Below the pieces are notes generated by a model that was given only the letters and a program-made list of their open reading frames with translations, did no database searches and was not told the DNA's origin. Below, one piece after another: positions 17,351 to 26,013 of a stretch of DNA of 51,835 bases. Made by a program: the position numbers and the translations under genes. The DNA is from Streptomyces lycii (lineage in GTDB: Bacteria; Actinomycetota; Actinomycetes; Streptomycetales; Streptomycetaceae), in contig NZ_WHPN01000314.1 in assembly GCF_009735685.1 (NCBI RefSeq), forward strand, positions 849 to 52,683, given 5' to 3'. Within the stretch, counting starts at the first letter, position 1. Every line of letters begins with the position of its first letter.

Positions 17351-17425
17351 GGGGACGTGAGCGGTGCACGGGCCCGTTCCGCACGGGCGGGCCCGTCGCC
17401 CGGCTGCCCCGCGCCCCGCCGCGCC

Positions 17426-19657
17426 TCAGCCCGCCGCCAGCCGCGCCTGCTCCTCCTCCACGATCCGGCGGGCCAGCGACTGCTCCGACACGTCCACCGC
17501 CTCCGGCGCCGACTCGGCGAGATCGCTGCGGCGGGCGTACGCGTCGAACAGCCGGTTCTTGCGGTCCAGCAGCGTCAGCAGCCGCTCGTCGACGCCGCCG
17601 GTGTTCAGCAGCCGGTGCACCTGGACGCCGCGGACCTGGCCCATCCGGTGCGCCCGCGCCACGGCCTGGTTCTCCGTGGTCGGCTTCAGCTGCGGCTCGC
17701 ACAGGATGACGACCGACGCGGCCTGCAGGTTGAGGCCGACACCGCCCGCCTGGATCTGGCCGAGCAGCACGGCGTGCCCCGCGGCCGCGGTGAAGTCGTC
17801 GACCAGACGCTGCCGGGATGCGGCCGCCACATCACCGGAGACCGGGCCCAGCACGGCCGGTGAACCGGCCTCGGACAAGGCCGTGCGGACCGTCGCCAGG
17901 ACATCGCGGAAGTAGGAGAAGACCACGGCCTTGAGCCCGTTCTGCCGGGCCTCCTCGACCAGTTCGAGCAGCCGCTCCAGCTTCGCCGAGCCCTCCGGAC
18001 GGGCGAAGCCGGCCCGGCGCATCGCCATGAAGTTGCCGGACTCGACCGCCTCCCGGTAGGCCTCGGCGTCCGAGGCGCTGAAGTCCTCCCACTCGTCGAC
18101 CCGTACCAGCTCCGGGAGTTCGGTGAGCACGTCGTCCTGGTTGCGCCGCAGGTAGGCCGGGGCCACCGCCCGGCGGAACGCCCGCGAGCCCGCCGCCGCG
18201 TCCCCCGGCCCCACCTGCGGCAGCAGGTCCGGCCGCAGCAGCCGGACCAGGCTGCGGAACTCCTCGACCCGGTTCTCCATCGGGGTGCCGGTGAGGAACA
18301 GCACCCGCTCCGCCCGTTCCGTCCACGCCGCGACGGCTCTGGTGCGGCGCGCCTCCGGGTTCTTCACGAAGTGCGCCTCGTCCACCACCAGCATGGCCGG
18401 TGCCGGCGCGGCCGGCACGTGCGCGTCCAGGGTGCGGAGTCCGTCGAAGGTCGTGACCGCCACCCCGCCGCGCCCGGCCCACTCCGCCGCGTGGTCCGCG
18501 CGGTCCGTTCCGTGCACGGGGAACACCCGCAGCGCGCTGCGGGACTCGGTCTCCCGGACCCAGTTGACCAGCACGCTCGCCGGGCAGACCACCAGGAAGT
18601 GCGTCCCGTCCCCGGCCGCCAGGTGTGCCATCGCCGCGATCGCCTGCACCGTCTTCCCCAGGCCCATCTCGTCCCCGAGGATCACCCGCCGCTGGACGAG
18701 GGCGAACCGGGCGCCGAAGGACTGGTAGCCGCGCAGCGACACCCGCCGGTGGGTGTCGTCCAGCGGCTGGTCCCGTACGCGCTCGGCGATGCCGGACGGC
18801 AGGAAGCCCTCCGCGGCCTCGCGGTCCGGCGCCTGTCCCGCGATCTCGGCGAGCAGGCCGTAGTAGTCGGCGGAGCGCACCTCGAAGTCGAGCCACGCCT
18901 CGTCGCGGGAACCGGGGGCCCGCAGCAGGTCTGCCGACGCCTGCGCCAGCCGCAGCCGTACGGAACCGGCCGCCGCCTCGTCCAGCACGGCGCCGATCCG
19001 GGCGGCCGCCTCCCGTGCGCCCGCCCGCCGCGACGGCCGTGTCACCAGCAGCCGCAGCCGCCCGGCCGCCGGCCGGGCCCGGGGGAGGAGCCCGGACAGC
19101 TCGCCGTCGAGGCGCCGGGCGAGGGCCGCGGCCGGCCCGATGTCGGGACCGGCGGCGACGAGACGGGCGAGCGCGACGACGAGGGCGGTGGTCGCCGGGT
19201 CGTCGCGCCGGCCGATGTCGATCCGTACGGCGACGGACTCCTCCACCGCGCGGGCGATCTGCCCGGCCGCGGCCAGCGCCTGCGCCGCGGTGTGGGCGCC
19301 GACCCCGGGGACCCGGCGCAGATCGTAGGCGGTGGCGTCCCGGACGTGGCGCACCGAGCGGTACCCGGCCTGTTCGAGCGCGCCCAGCCGCAGCCGGCCC
19401 TCGGTGACGTCCTTGAGCCGCGCCACGGGGATGCCGTCCAGGCCCCGGCCGACCAGTTCGTCCACCAGGGGTCGCAGGGCCTCCCGTACGTCGCGCACGG
19501 CGGAGTCCCGGTCGGCGACCAGCGCCGCGGCGGCGCTCCGCAGTTCCCCGGCCCGCCGGAGCAGGTCCCGGGTCGCACGGCCCGGCGCCACGGCGGCCTT
19601 TGCGCCCTCGGTCTCCGCCCGGCCGGCCGTGACCGCGGCCGCCTCGTCCCCGTTCAT
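17426..19657 (-). CDS. SNF2-family DEAD/DEAH helicase with helix-hairpin-helix
   Basis: 743-aa ATP-dependent DNA translocase/helicase of the SNF2 group. N-terminal about 300 residues include a helix-hairpin-helix-like LRRVPGVGAHTAAQ (about 113-127). The SNF2 core has Walker A GDEMGLGKTVQ (about 328-338), DEAH box VVDEAHFVKN, motif III LTGTPMENR and the C-terminal motif VI QAVARAHRMGQVR. These helicases remodel protein-DNA complexes and are linked to repair or transcription recycling. The ATG at 19657 is preferred over 19711 because of the adjacent GAGGG-like site. Single gene, no operon partner; precise role unknown. Confidence 0.9.
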   Translation of the reverse strand: MNGDEAAAVTAGRAETEGAKAAVAPGRATRDLLRRAGELRSAAAALVADRDSAVRDVREALRPLVDELVGRGLDGIPVARLKDVTEGRLRLGALEQAGYRSVRHVRDATAYDLRRVPGVGAHTAAQALAAAGQIARAVEESVAVRIDIGRRDDPATTALVVALARLVAAGPDIGPAAALARRLDGELSGLLPRARPAAGRLRLLVTRPSRRAGAREAAARIGAVLDEAAAGSVRLRLAQASADLLRAPGSRDEAWLDFEVRSADYYGLLAEIAGQAPDREAAEGFLPSGIAERVRDQPLDDTHRRVSLRGYQSFGARFALVQRRVILGDEMGLGKTVQAIAAMAHLAAGDGTHFLVVCPASVLVNWVRETESRSALRVFPVHGTDRADHAAEWAGRGGVAVTTFDGLRTLDAHVPAAPAPAMLVVDEAHFVKNPEARRTRAVAAWTERAERVLFLTGTPMENRVEEFRSLVRLLRPDLLPQVGPGDAAAGSRAFRRAVAPAYLRRNQDDVLTELPELVRVDEWEDFSASDAEAYREAVESGNFMAMRRAGFARPEGSAKLERLLELVEEARQNGLKAVVFSYFRDVLATVRTALSEAGSPAVLGPVSGDVAAASRQRLVDDFTAAAGHAVLLGQIQAGGVGLNLQAASVVILCEPQLKPTTENQAVARAHRMGQVRGVQVHRLLNTGGVDERLLTLLDRKNRLFDAYARRSDLAESAPEAVDVSEQSLARRIVEEEQARLAAG

Positions 19658-20006
19658 GTGCCCTCGCTCGCCCCGCCCGCGCGCCCGGCCTGCCCGGGCG
19701 GCGGTGCACATGGTCCCACCCGCGAACCGCGCTGTCCGGCACGGGCGGGCGGCCGCCCGGGGCGTACGGAGCGGCGGTCGTGGCGGACAAGGGCACCCGG
19801 GACCGCGGCGGGTGCGAGGGCGAGCCCGCTCTCCGAGCGGCGGCGCGGCTCCTTCCGCTGTCTGCGGCGCGGGGCGGCCGGAGCCGCCGCCGGGCCGCCG
19901 GGCTCCCGGCCCCCCGGCCCCCGGGTGCCGAGCCGCGCCTGCCCCCGGACCCCCGAGCCCTGGGGACCGGGAGCGGGCGCGGAGCCGCGACTACACTTGT
20001 GTTCCC
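19658..20006. other. Divergent intergenic region, no gene seen
   Basis: This 349-nt gap separates the helicase (-) from the MarR gene (+). It is extremely GC-rich and low in complexity. The only AT-containing island is next to the MarR start (tacacttgtgt, about 19992-20002), where ACAC-TT-GTGT forms a small dyad that could be a promoter/autoregulatory site. Open frames here look like noise. Confidence 0.5.
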
Positions 20007-20648
20007 ATGACTACTCCGACCGGGCCTGAGGCCACAGCACCGGGAAGCGCCGGTATCCAGGCCACCAGCGCCTGGCGGCTCGCGCTGGTCCTGAAGGAGC
20101 ACCGCGGTCTGATGTCGGCCGAGCTGGCGTCGCTCGGGCTCTACGCGGGGCAGGACGTGTTCCTGTCCCAGCTGTGGGCGGAGGACGGGCTGACGCAGTC
20201 GCAGCTGACCGAGCGGCTGCACGTGGAGCCGCCCACGGTCTCCAAGATGCTCGGCCGGATGGAGCGTTCGGGCCTGCTGGAACGCCGCCGGGACGACCGC
20301 GACGGCCGGATCTCGCGGGTCTACCTCACCGAGCGGGGACGCGCCGCCCAGGAGGCGGTCGAGAACTTCTGGCAGGAACTCGACGCGGTGATGGGCCTGG
20401 GGAGCACCCCGGAGGAACTGGCGCTGCTGCACCGGATGCTGGACCGGATGCACGCGAACCTGCGGTCGGCGACGGTCCCGGCCGGCGGCCCCGGGGGCGG
20501 CCCCGCGGGCGGTCCCGGCGCCGGGCCGGAGGATGCCGGGGCGCCGTCCGGCGCGGCCGTCGCCGAGCAGGCCACGGGGGACGCCGAGGCCGCGGATGCC
20601 GCCGAGGCCGCCGGGGACGCCGACGGCGCCGTCACCCGCTCCTCCTGA
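20007..20648 (+). CDS. MarR family transcriptional regulator
   Basis: 213-aa winged-helix regulator. The MarR core (about 20-150) shows the recognition region LTQSQLTERLHVEPPTVSKMLGRMERSGLLERRRD and the wing DDRDGRISRVYLTERG. About 65 extra C-terminal residues are Gly/Pro/Ala-rich and then acidic, and are not part of the family fold. MarR proteins repress drug-efflux and redox genes and release DNA on ligand binding. It is upstream of an NmrA-type gene and faces an MMPL/DrrAB export operon; a shared palindrome in those two promoters makes it the candidate repressor. The start lies a few nt after a promoter-like stretch, so the mRNA may be leaderless. Confidence 0.9.
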   Translation: MTTPTGPEATAPGSAGIQATSAWRLALVLKEHRGLMSAELASLGLYAGQDVFLSQLWAEDGLTQSQLTERLHVEPPTVSKMLGRMERSGLLERRRDDRDGRISRVYLTERGRAAQEAVENFWQELDAVMGLGSTPEELALLHRMLDRMHANLRSATVPAGGPGGGPAGGPGAGPEDAGAPSGAAVAEQATGDAEAADAAEAAGDADGAVTRSS

Positions 20649-20712
20649 GCCCACCGCCGTACCTTTCCGACCTGCCGACGCGGACCGGCCCGGCGTGCTA
20701 GCCTGAAAATAC

Positions 20713-20724
20713 TTAGACGTCTAT
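20713..20724 (+). promoter_or_regulatory. Candidate MarR operator before the NmrA-type gene
   Basis: TTAGACGTCTAT contains the perfect 10-bp palindrome TAGACGTCTA (20714-20723) and overlaps a -10-like TATATA (20722-20727). It matches 10 of 12 positions of TTAGCCGTCTAA (25880-25891) in the MMPL promoter. Confidence 0.6.
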
Positions 20725-20740
20725 ATAGAGGTGCTTGATC

Positions 20741-21637
20741 ATGACTGATCAGCAGCGTGCGAGCACAGATTCCCGCGTGATCCTGGTGACCGGCGCCACC
20801 GGCAACCAGGGAGGCGCCACCGTCGACGCGCTCCTGCGCCACCCCGGCCCCTGGCGGGTGCGGGCCCTGACGCGCAGTCCCGACGGAGAGGCGGCGCGTG
20901 CCCTCGTGGCGCGCGGTGCCGAGGTCGTCGGCGGCGACATGGCCGACCGTGCCGCCATGAACCGTGCCGTCGAAGGGGCGTACGGAGTCTTCAGCGTGCA
21001 GAACTTCCGTACGGCGAAGGCGGCGGGCGAGGTCGAACAGGGCACCGTCCTGGCGGAGGCCGCCGCGGAAGCCGGCGTCCAGCACTTCGTGTACTCCTCG
21101 GTGGGCGGCGCCGAACGGGTGCGCGGCATCCCGCACTTCGACACCAAGTGGCGGATCGAGCAGCGCGTCCGGGAGCTGGGGCTGCCCGCCACGGTGCTCC
21201 GCCCCGCCGCCTTCATGGACATGTTCGGCATGCCCCGGATGCGGGCGATGACCCTCGGGGTGTGGGCGTCCGCCCTGAGTCCCGGCCGGCCGTTGCAGAT
21301 GATCGCCGTCCGGGACATCGGGGAGTTCGCGGCACGGGCCTTCGAACGGCCCGGGGAGTTCCTCGGCAGGGAACTGGAGATCGCCGGGGACGAACTGACC
21401 GTGGACCGGATCGTCGGCACCGTCGAGAGCGTCGAGGGCAGCCGGCCCCGCAAGTTCCCGATGCCGTCCCTGATGCTCCGGATGATGGGGGGCGAGGCCA
21501 AGATGTTCCGCTGGTGCGACGAGGAGGGCTTCCGGGCGGACATCGCCGCGCTGCGCGGTGTGCACCCCGGGCTGCTGACGTTCGAGCAGTGGCTGCGGGC
21601 CCGTGAGGCGAAGCCGGAGCAGCGCCGCGCGGCCTGA
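20741..21637 (+). CDS. NmrA-like NAD(P)-binding protein
   Basis: 298-aa atypical short-chain dehydrogenase fold of the NmrA/HSCARG group. The dinucleotide motif VTGATGNQGG (about residues 16-25) and RALTRSPDG are clear. Some members act as NAD(P)H redox sensors, others as quinone reductases. GAGGTG (20728-20733) 7 nt before the ATG sets the start. Its promoter carries the candidate MarR palindrome. Convergent with the DrrB-type gene, with a strong hairpin between. Function in drug/redox response is inferred from context only. Confidence 0.87.
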   Translation: MTDQQRASTDSRVILVTGATGNQGGATVDALLRHPGPWRVRALTRSPDGEAARALVARGAEVVGGDMADRAAMNRAVEGAYGVFSVQNFRTAKAAGEVEQGTVLAEAAAEAGVQHFVYSSVGGAERVRGIPHFDTKWRIEQRVRELGLPATVLRPAAFMDMFGMPRMRAMTLGVWASALSPGRPLQMIAVRDIGEFAARAFERPGEFLGRELEIAGDELTVDRIVGTVESVEGSRPRKFPMPSLMLRMMGGEAKMFRWCDEEGFRADIAALRGVHPGLLTFEQWLRAREAKPEQRRAA

Positions 21638-21683
21638 GCGGACGCGGCCGCGCACCGGCGGACGGGGAGCGGGGCGAGGGAGA

Positions 21684-21719
21684 ACGGACCGGGTGTGCGA
21701 AACCGCACGCCCGGTCCGT
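21684..21719. terminator. Bidirectional hairpin between convergent genes
   Basis: A 16-bp stem (21684-21699 with 21704-21719), perfect except for one G-U pair, with loop aaac, lies between the stops at 21637 (+) and 21747 (-). Confidence 0.75.
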
Positions 21720-21746
21720 GGCCGTTGCCCCCGGCCGTCGCCTCCG

Positions 21747-22592
21747 TCACCCGGCCGCCCTGCGATAGCGGCGTACGGCCAGCGGCGCGGCGATCGCGAT
21801 CACCAGCGCCGACCAGGCCAGGGAGGTGAGCACGGGATGCTCGGCCGGGAACAGCCCCTCGCGCGCGAAGGGGTTGGGATTGCCGAACAGCTCACGGCAG
21901 GCCGCCGCGGTGGCGCTCACCGGATTCCACTCCGCGACCGGCCGCAGCCAGGACGGCATCCCCTGGGTGGGCACGAAGGCGTTGGACAGGAAGGTGAGCG
22001 GGAAGAGCCACGTCATCGTCGCGGCCTGCACCACCTCCGGGCGGCCGAGCCAGATCCCGGTCAGCGCGCCGACCCAGCTCATCGCGAACCCGAAGAACAG
22101 CAGCACCCCGAAGGCCGCCAGCGTGCGGGCCACGCCCTCCTCCGCCCGCCAGCCCACGACCAGCCCGGACAGGGCGAGGACGAGCAGCGCCAGGGCGTTC
22201 ATCACCAGATGGCTGGCCGCCCGCCCGAGCAGCAGCGCGGACCGCGCCATCGGCAGCGAACGGAACCGGTCCACGACGCCCTTGCTCAGATCCTCGGCGA
22301 TGCCCATGGCGGTGTTCGCGGAACCGAACGCCACGATCTGCGTGAAGATCCCCGCCAGCAGATACGCGCGGTAGCTGCCGCCGCCCGGCATGTCGATCGA
22401 GCCGCCGAAGACGAACGCGAAGAGCAGCACGAACATGACGGGCTGGATCGTGGCCTGGATCAGCAGTTCCGGAACCCTGAGCACATGGCGCAGGTTGCGC
22501 TGGGCCACCAGGAGCCCGTCGCGCACCAGCCGCCGCGGCCCCGTCTCGGTGCCGGGCAGGAACGGCGGGGCCGTCGCGGTCACCGTGCTCAT
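21747..22592 (-). CDS. ABC-2 type permease, DrrB-like
   Basis: Membrane component (281 aa) of a drug-export ABC transporter, closest in style to daunorubicin DrrB. Six hydrophobic segments follow a cytoplasmic N-terminus; QPVMFVLLFAFVFGGSI and the loop EDLSKGVVDRFRSLPMAR are characteristic. It overlaps the ATPase by 4 nt (22589-22592) and is last in the MMPL-DrrA-DrrB run. The substrate is unknown; lipophilic drugs or metabolites are expected. Confidence 0.92.
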   Translation of the reverse strand: MSTVTATAPPFLPGTETGPRRLVRDGLLVAQRNLRHVLRVPELLIQATIQPVMFVLLFAFVFGGSIDMPGGGSYRAYLLAGIFTQIVAFGSANTAMGIAEDLSKGVVDRFRSLPMARSALLLGRAASHLVMNALALLVLALSGLVVGWRAEEGVARTLAAFGVLLFFGFAMSWVGALTGIWLGRPEVVQAATMTWLFPLTFLSNAFVPTQGMPSWLRPVAEWNPVSATAAACRELFGNPNPFAREGLFPAEHPVLTSLAWSALVIAIAAPLAVRRYRRAAG

Positions 22593-23641
22593 CTCTCGCC
22601 TCCCGGGCCGACCAGGGCCGTTCCCGGTCCGGCCGGTGTGCCGGCCGGGGCCGCCGGCGCGCGCGACCCCGGCTGCCCGGTGAGGGCGAGGAAGACGTCG
22701 TCGAGCGTGGCGCGGCGGACGGCCATGTCGTCCGGGGTGATCCCGGCGTCGTCGAGGTCACGCGCGACCGCGGGCATCACCCGGGCCCCGGCCGCCACGC
22801 GGCAGGAGATCTCCCCCAGCGGCAGGCTGACGTCGACCGCCCCCTTCGCGTACCGGGAGAGCACCCGTGCCGCCGCGTCCCACCGCGCCCCGGGACCGGC
22901 CGCGCCCGGCGGGCCCAGGGTGAGCACCAGCAGCGGCGCGCCCAGCCGGTCCTTGAGTTCCTCGGGGCTGCCGGAGGCGGCCACCTCACCGGCGTCCACG
23001 AGCATCACGTGATGCGCCAGCCGGTCCACCTCCTCCAGATACTGCGACGTCAGCAGGACGGTGGAGCCCTCGGCGGCCAGTTCCTCGATCACCTCCCAGA
23101 GGCCCACACGGCTGCGCGGGTCCAGCCCCGTGGTCGGCTCGTCCAGCACCACCAGCGGTGGCGCCGTCATCAGGCCCGCCGCCAGGTCCAGCCGCCGGCG
23201 CATGCCGCCGGAGTAGCCCTGGGCCGTACGGCCCGCCGCGTCCCGCAGACCGAAGCGGTTCAGGAGTTCGTCCGCGCGCCGCCGCGCCCGCCCGCGGTCC
23301 ATGCCCGCCAGCCGGCCGATCAGCACCAGGTTCTCCTCGCCCGTCAGCAGCTCGTCCACGGCGGCGAACTGCCCGGTGAGACCGACGCGGCGGCGCACCT
23401 CGCCGGGGTGCCGCAGCACGTCGTACCCGAAGACCTCGGCCGTCCCCCCGTCGGGGCGCACCAGTGTGGCCAGAATCCGCACCAGGGTGGTCTTGCCCGC
23501 GCCGTTCGGGCCCAGTACGCCGACCACGGAACCGCGTTCGACGACCAGGTCGACGCCGCGCAGCGCCTCCGTCCGCCCGTACCGCTTCACCAGCCCGGCG
23601 ACCCGGACGGCGGGGCCGGTGTGTCCGCCGCGGCCGTTCAC
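22589..23641 (-). CDS. ABC transporter ATPase, DrrA-like
   Basis: ATPase (350 aa) of the DrrAB exporter. Motifs: Walker A GPNGAGKTT, signature YSGGMRRRLD, Walker B LVVLDEPTTGLD, switch LLTSQYLEEVD. The C-terminal part matches the DrrA-type regulatory domain. It overlaps the upstream MMPL gene by 4 nt and the downstream permease by 4 nt, so all three should be expressed in step. Confidence 0.94.
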   Translation of the reverse strand: MNGRGGHTGPAVRVAGLVKRYGRTEALRGVDLVVERGSVVGVLGPNGAGKTTLVRILATLVRPDGGTAEVFGYDVLRHPGEVRRRVGLTGQFAAVDELLTGEENLVLIGRLAGMDRGRARRRADELLNRFGLRDAAGRTAQGYSGGMRRRLDLAAGLMTAPPLVVLDEPTTGLDPRSRVGLWEVIEELAAEGSTVLLTSQYLEEVDRLAHHVMLVDAGEVAASGSPEELKDRLGAPLLVLTLGPPGAAGPGARWDAAARVLSRYAKGAVDVSLPLGEISCRVAAGARVMPAVARDLDDAGITPDDMAVRRATLDDVFLALTGQPGSRAPAAPAGTPAGPGTALVGPGGER

Positions 23642-25857
23642 GACTGTCCCTTCGCGGCCACGGCGGCGGCCGGGGCCCGGTCACCGCTGGTGTCCCCGGG
23701 CTCCGGCCCGGGTGCCTCCACGTCGAAGCGGGGCAGCCGCCGGTCGAGGGCCCGGGGCAGATACCAGTTGGCCCTGCCGAGCAGCTCCATGGTGGCGGGC
23801 ACCAGGACGAGCCGTACGACCAGGATGTCGAGCAGGATCGGCACCGCGAGCGCGAAGCCGAACAGCTTGATCAGCCGGTCGTCGCCCAGCATGAACGAGC
23901 CGAACACCGCCAGCATGATCAGGCCGGCCGCGGTGATCACCCGGGCGGTCGAACCGACCCCCTGGGCCACCGCGGCACTGTTGTCGCCCGTCCGCAGCCA
24001 GTGCTCGCGCACCCGCGAGAGCAGGAACACCTCGTAGTCCATGGAGAGGCCGAACGCGATGGCGAACATCAGCAGCGGCATCACCGACTCGACGGGAGCG
24101 CCCCCGGGCAGCCCGACGAGATCCGCGGCCCAGCCCCACTGGAAGACGGCGACCACGACCCCGTACGAGGCCCCGATGACGAGGAGATTCATCAGGGCCG
24201 CCTTGACCGGCAGCAGCAGGCTGCGGAACGCGAGCAGCAGAAGCAGCAGCGCCATCCCGATGACCAGGGCGATCAGCAGCGCCAGCCGGTCGCCGATCTG
24301 TGCCGCGCCGTCCAGGTCTCCGGCGACCCGGCCCCCGACATGGACCTGAATCCCGTCGGTGGCGGCTGCCGGAACGACGTCCTGGCGGACGCGCTGCACC
24401 AGGGCCTCGGTGTCCTTCTCCTGCGGGCCGCTGCGGGGGTAGACGGTGATGACGGCCGCGTCGCCGGGGTCGTTCCGCCGCGGCGGCGTCACACCGGCCA
24501 CACCCGGGTCCTCGCGGAGCCCGGCGCCCAGCCGTGCGAGCGCCGCGTCGCGCGCCGCCGTCCCCGGCACACCGCCGAGGTCGGCCACGACGAGCAGCGG
24601 GCCGTTGAAGCCGGGGCCGAAGCCGTCGGCCAGCAGGTCGTACGCCTGGCGGCTGGAGGTCTCCGCCGGCATGTTCCCGGCGTCCGCGGAGCCGAGGCGC
24701 AGCGAGAAGGCGGGCAGCGCGAGCGTCACCAGGAAGACCGCCGAGAGCAGCCCCCAGAGCAGCGGGCGCCGCTGCACCCCGCGCACCCAGCGGAAGGTCC
24801 AGCCCCGCCCTTCGGCCGTGGCCTCGACCGCCTTCGCCCGGCGCCTGCGGGAGGTCAGCGGGAGCGAGTCGATACGGCGGCCGAGCAGCGAGAGCAGCGC
24901 GGGCAGCAGGGTCACGGCGGCGAGCATGGTGAACAGCACGGCGACGGCGGCGGCGATGCCGAGTCCGCGCAGCGCCTGGTCGCCGATGACGAGGACCCCG
25001 AGCAGGGACAGCACGACGGTGCCGCCCGCGACGAGGACCGCGCGTCCGGCGGTGTTCATCGCGACCATGGCGGCGTCCTCGCCGGCGTGGCCCCGGGCGA
25101 GGGCCTCGCGGTAGCGGGTGATGACGAACAGCGCGTAGTCGATGCCGACGCCGATGCCCACCATGGCCGCGAGCTGCGGCGCGAACTCGGGAATGTCGGT
25201 CACCGCGGTGAGCGCGGCGATCCCGCCCATGCCCGCGCCGAGCGCCATCAGCGCGGTGAGCAGCGGCACCCCGGCGGCGACCACGGAGCCGAAGACGACG
25301 AGCAGGATGACGGCCGCGGCGAGGAACCCGATCATCTCGGCCTGGCCGCCGCTGTTGGACTCGGCGTTGCGCACCGCCTGCCCGCCGAGTTCGACCCGGA
25401 GCGAGTCCGAGGCGGTTTCGGTGGCCAGCTTCCGGAGGTCGTCGATGAGCGAGGCGGGCACGTCGAAGCCGCTGACGTCCAGCCGGAGGGTGGCGAACGC
25501 CGTGGTGCCGTCCGCGGAGATCCGGCCCGCCCCGGGCGGGTCGTACGGGCTGACGTACCCCTGGACGTGCGGCAGCCGGTCGGCCTTCCGCAGCATGGCC
25601 GTCGCCTGCCGGCGCACACCGGCGTCGCGTACGTCCTGTCCGGCGCGGAGCACGACGTCGACGCCGTCACCGGACTCGCCCCGCGGGAAGCGCGTGTCGA
25701 GGATGTCGTGGGCGCGCTGCGACTCGCCCGGGGTCTCGAACTCCCGGCTGTACGAGGCGGAGGACATCGCGGCGGAGAGCCCGATGACGACCGCGATCCA
25801 GGCCACGACGACCTTCCAGCGGTGCCGGTAGCACCAGCGGAACACTGCTTCGGCCAT
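23638..25857 (-). CDS. MMPL family RND transporter
   Basis: 739-aa integral membrane transporter of the MMPL/RND superfamily, proton-driven and acting on lipids or hydrophobic small molecules. Two repeated halves each have one N-terminal helix, a large extracellular loop (about 40-165 and 390-510) and five clustered helices. Second-half signature FGLSMDYEVFLLSRVREHW; first half GIGVDYALFVITRYREAL. First gene of a coupled operon with DrrA and DrrB. Its promoter (TTGACA-N17-GATACT) and the palindrome at 25880 suggest control by the MarR at 20007. Confidence 0.93.
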   Translation of the reverse strand: MAEAVFRWCYRHRWKVVVAWIAVVIGLSAAMSSASYSREFETPGESQRAHDILDTRFPRGESGDGVDVVLRAGQDVRDAGVRRQATAMLRKADRLPHVQGYVSPYDPPGAGRISADGTTAFATLRLDVSGFDVPASLIDDLRKLATETASDSLRVELGGQAVRNAESNSGGQAEMIGFLAAAVILLVVFGSVVAAGVPLLTALMALGAGMGGIAALTAVTDIPEFAPQLAAMVGIGVGIDYALFVITRYREALARGHAGEDAAMVAMNTAGRAVLVAGGTVVLSLLGVLVIGDQALRGLGIAAAVAVLFTMLAAVTLLPALLSLLGRRIDSLPLTSRRRRAKAVEATAEGRGWTFRWVRGVQRRPLLWGLLSAVFLVTLALPAFSLRLGSADAGNMPAETSSRQAYDLLADGFGPGFNGPLLVVADLGGVPGTAARDAALARLGAGLREDPGVAGVTPPRRNDPGDAAVITVYPRSGPQEKDTEALVQRVRQDVVPAAATDGIQVHVGGRVAGDLDGAAQIGDRLALLIALVIGMALLLLLLAFRSLLLPVKAALMNLLVIGASYGVVVAVFQWGWAADLVGLPGGAPVESVMPLLMFAIAFGLSMDYEVFLLSRVREHWLRTGDNSAAVAQGVGSTARVITAAGLIMLAVFGSFMLGDDRLIKLFGFALAVPILLDILVVRLVLVPATMELLGRANWYLPRALDRRLPRFDVEAPGPEPGDTSGDRAPAAAVAAKGQS

Positions 25858-25879
25858 GATGGACCCCTGTCCAGGTTGA

Positions 25880-25891
25880 TTAGCCGTCTAA
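25880..25891 (-). promoter_or_regulatory. Candidate MarR operator of the MMPL operon
   Basis: TTAG-CCGT-CTAA lies about 15 nt downstream of the predicted -10 and 23 nt before the MMPL start. It shares 10 of 12 positions with the NmrA-promoter site at 20713-20724. Binding here would block early elongation or promoter escape. Confidence 0.6.
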
Positions 25892-25906
25892 ATAACTGTG
25901 CGTGTC

Positions 25907-25935
25907 AGTATCGGTACGGGAGCCGGAGGTGTCAA
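25907..25935 (-). promoter_or_regulatory. Sigma-70 type promoter for the MMPL-DrrAB operon
   Basis: On the minus strand TTGACA (25935-25930), 17 nt, then GATACT (25912-25907). Consensus -35, good actinobacterial -10 and ideal spacing; the best promoter match I found. Confidence 0.65.
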
Positions 25936-25949
25936 CGAGGCCCGGTAGC

Positions 25950-25989
25950 GGGCGGTGCCCGGACCTCCGCGGAGATCCGGGCACCGCCC
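25950..25989. terminator. Hairpin after the beta-lactamase-fold gene
   Basis: A perfect 14-bp stem (gggcggtgcccgga 25950-25963 / tccgggcaccgccc 25976-25989); the loop contains ctccgcggag, another palindrome. It lies 25 nt past the stop at 26014 and upstream of the MMPL promoter, insulating the two minus-strand operons. Confidence 0.75.
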
Positions 25990-26013
25990 CGTGTACCTCA
26001 GGGCCGCAGGCGC

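Noticed and set aside
19780..20010. Small ORF before the MarR gene
   Set aside because: It overlaps the MarR promoter, is Arg/Gly/Pro-rich and lacks a ribosome site.
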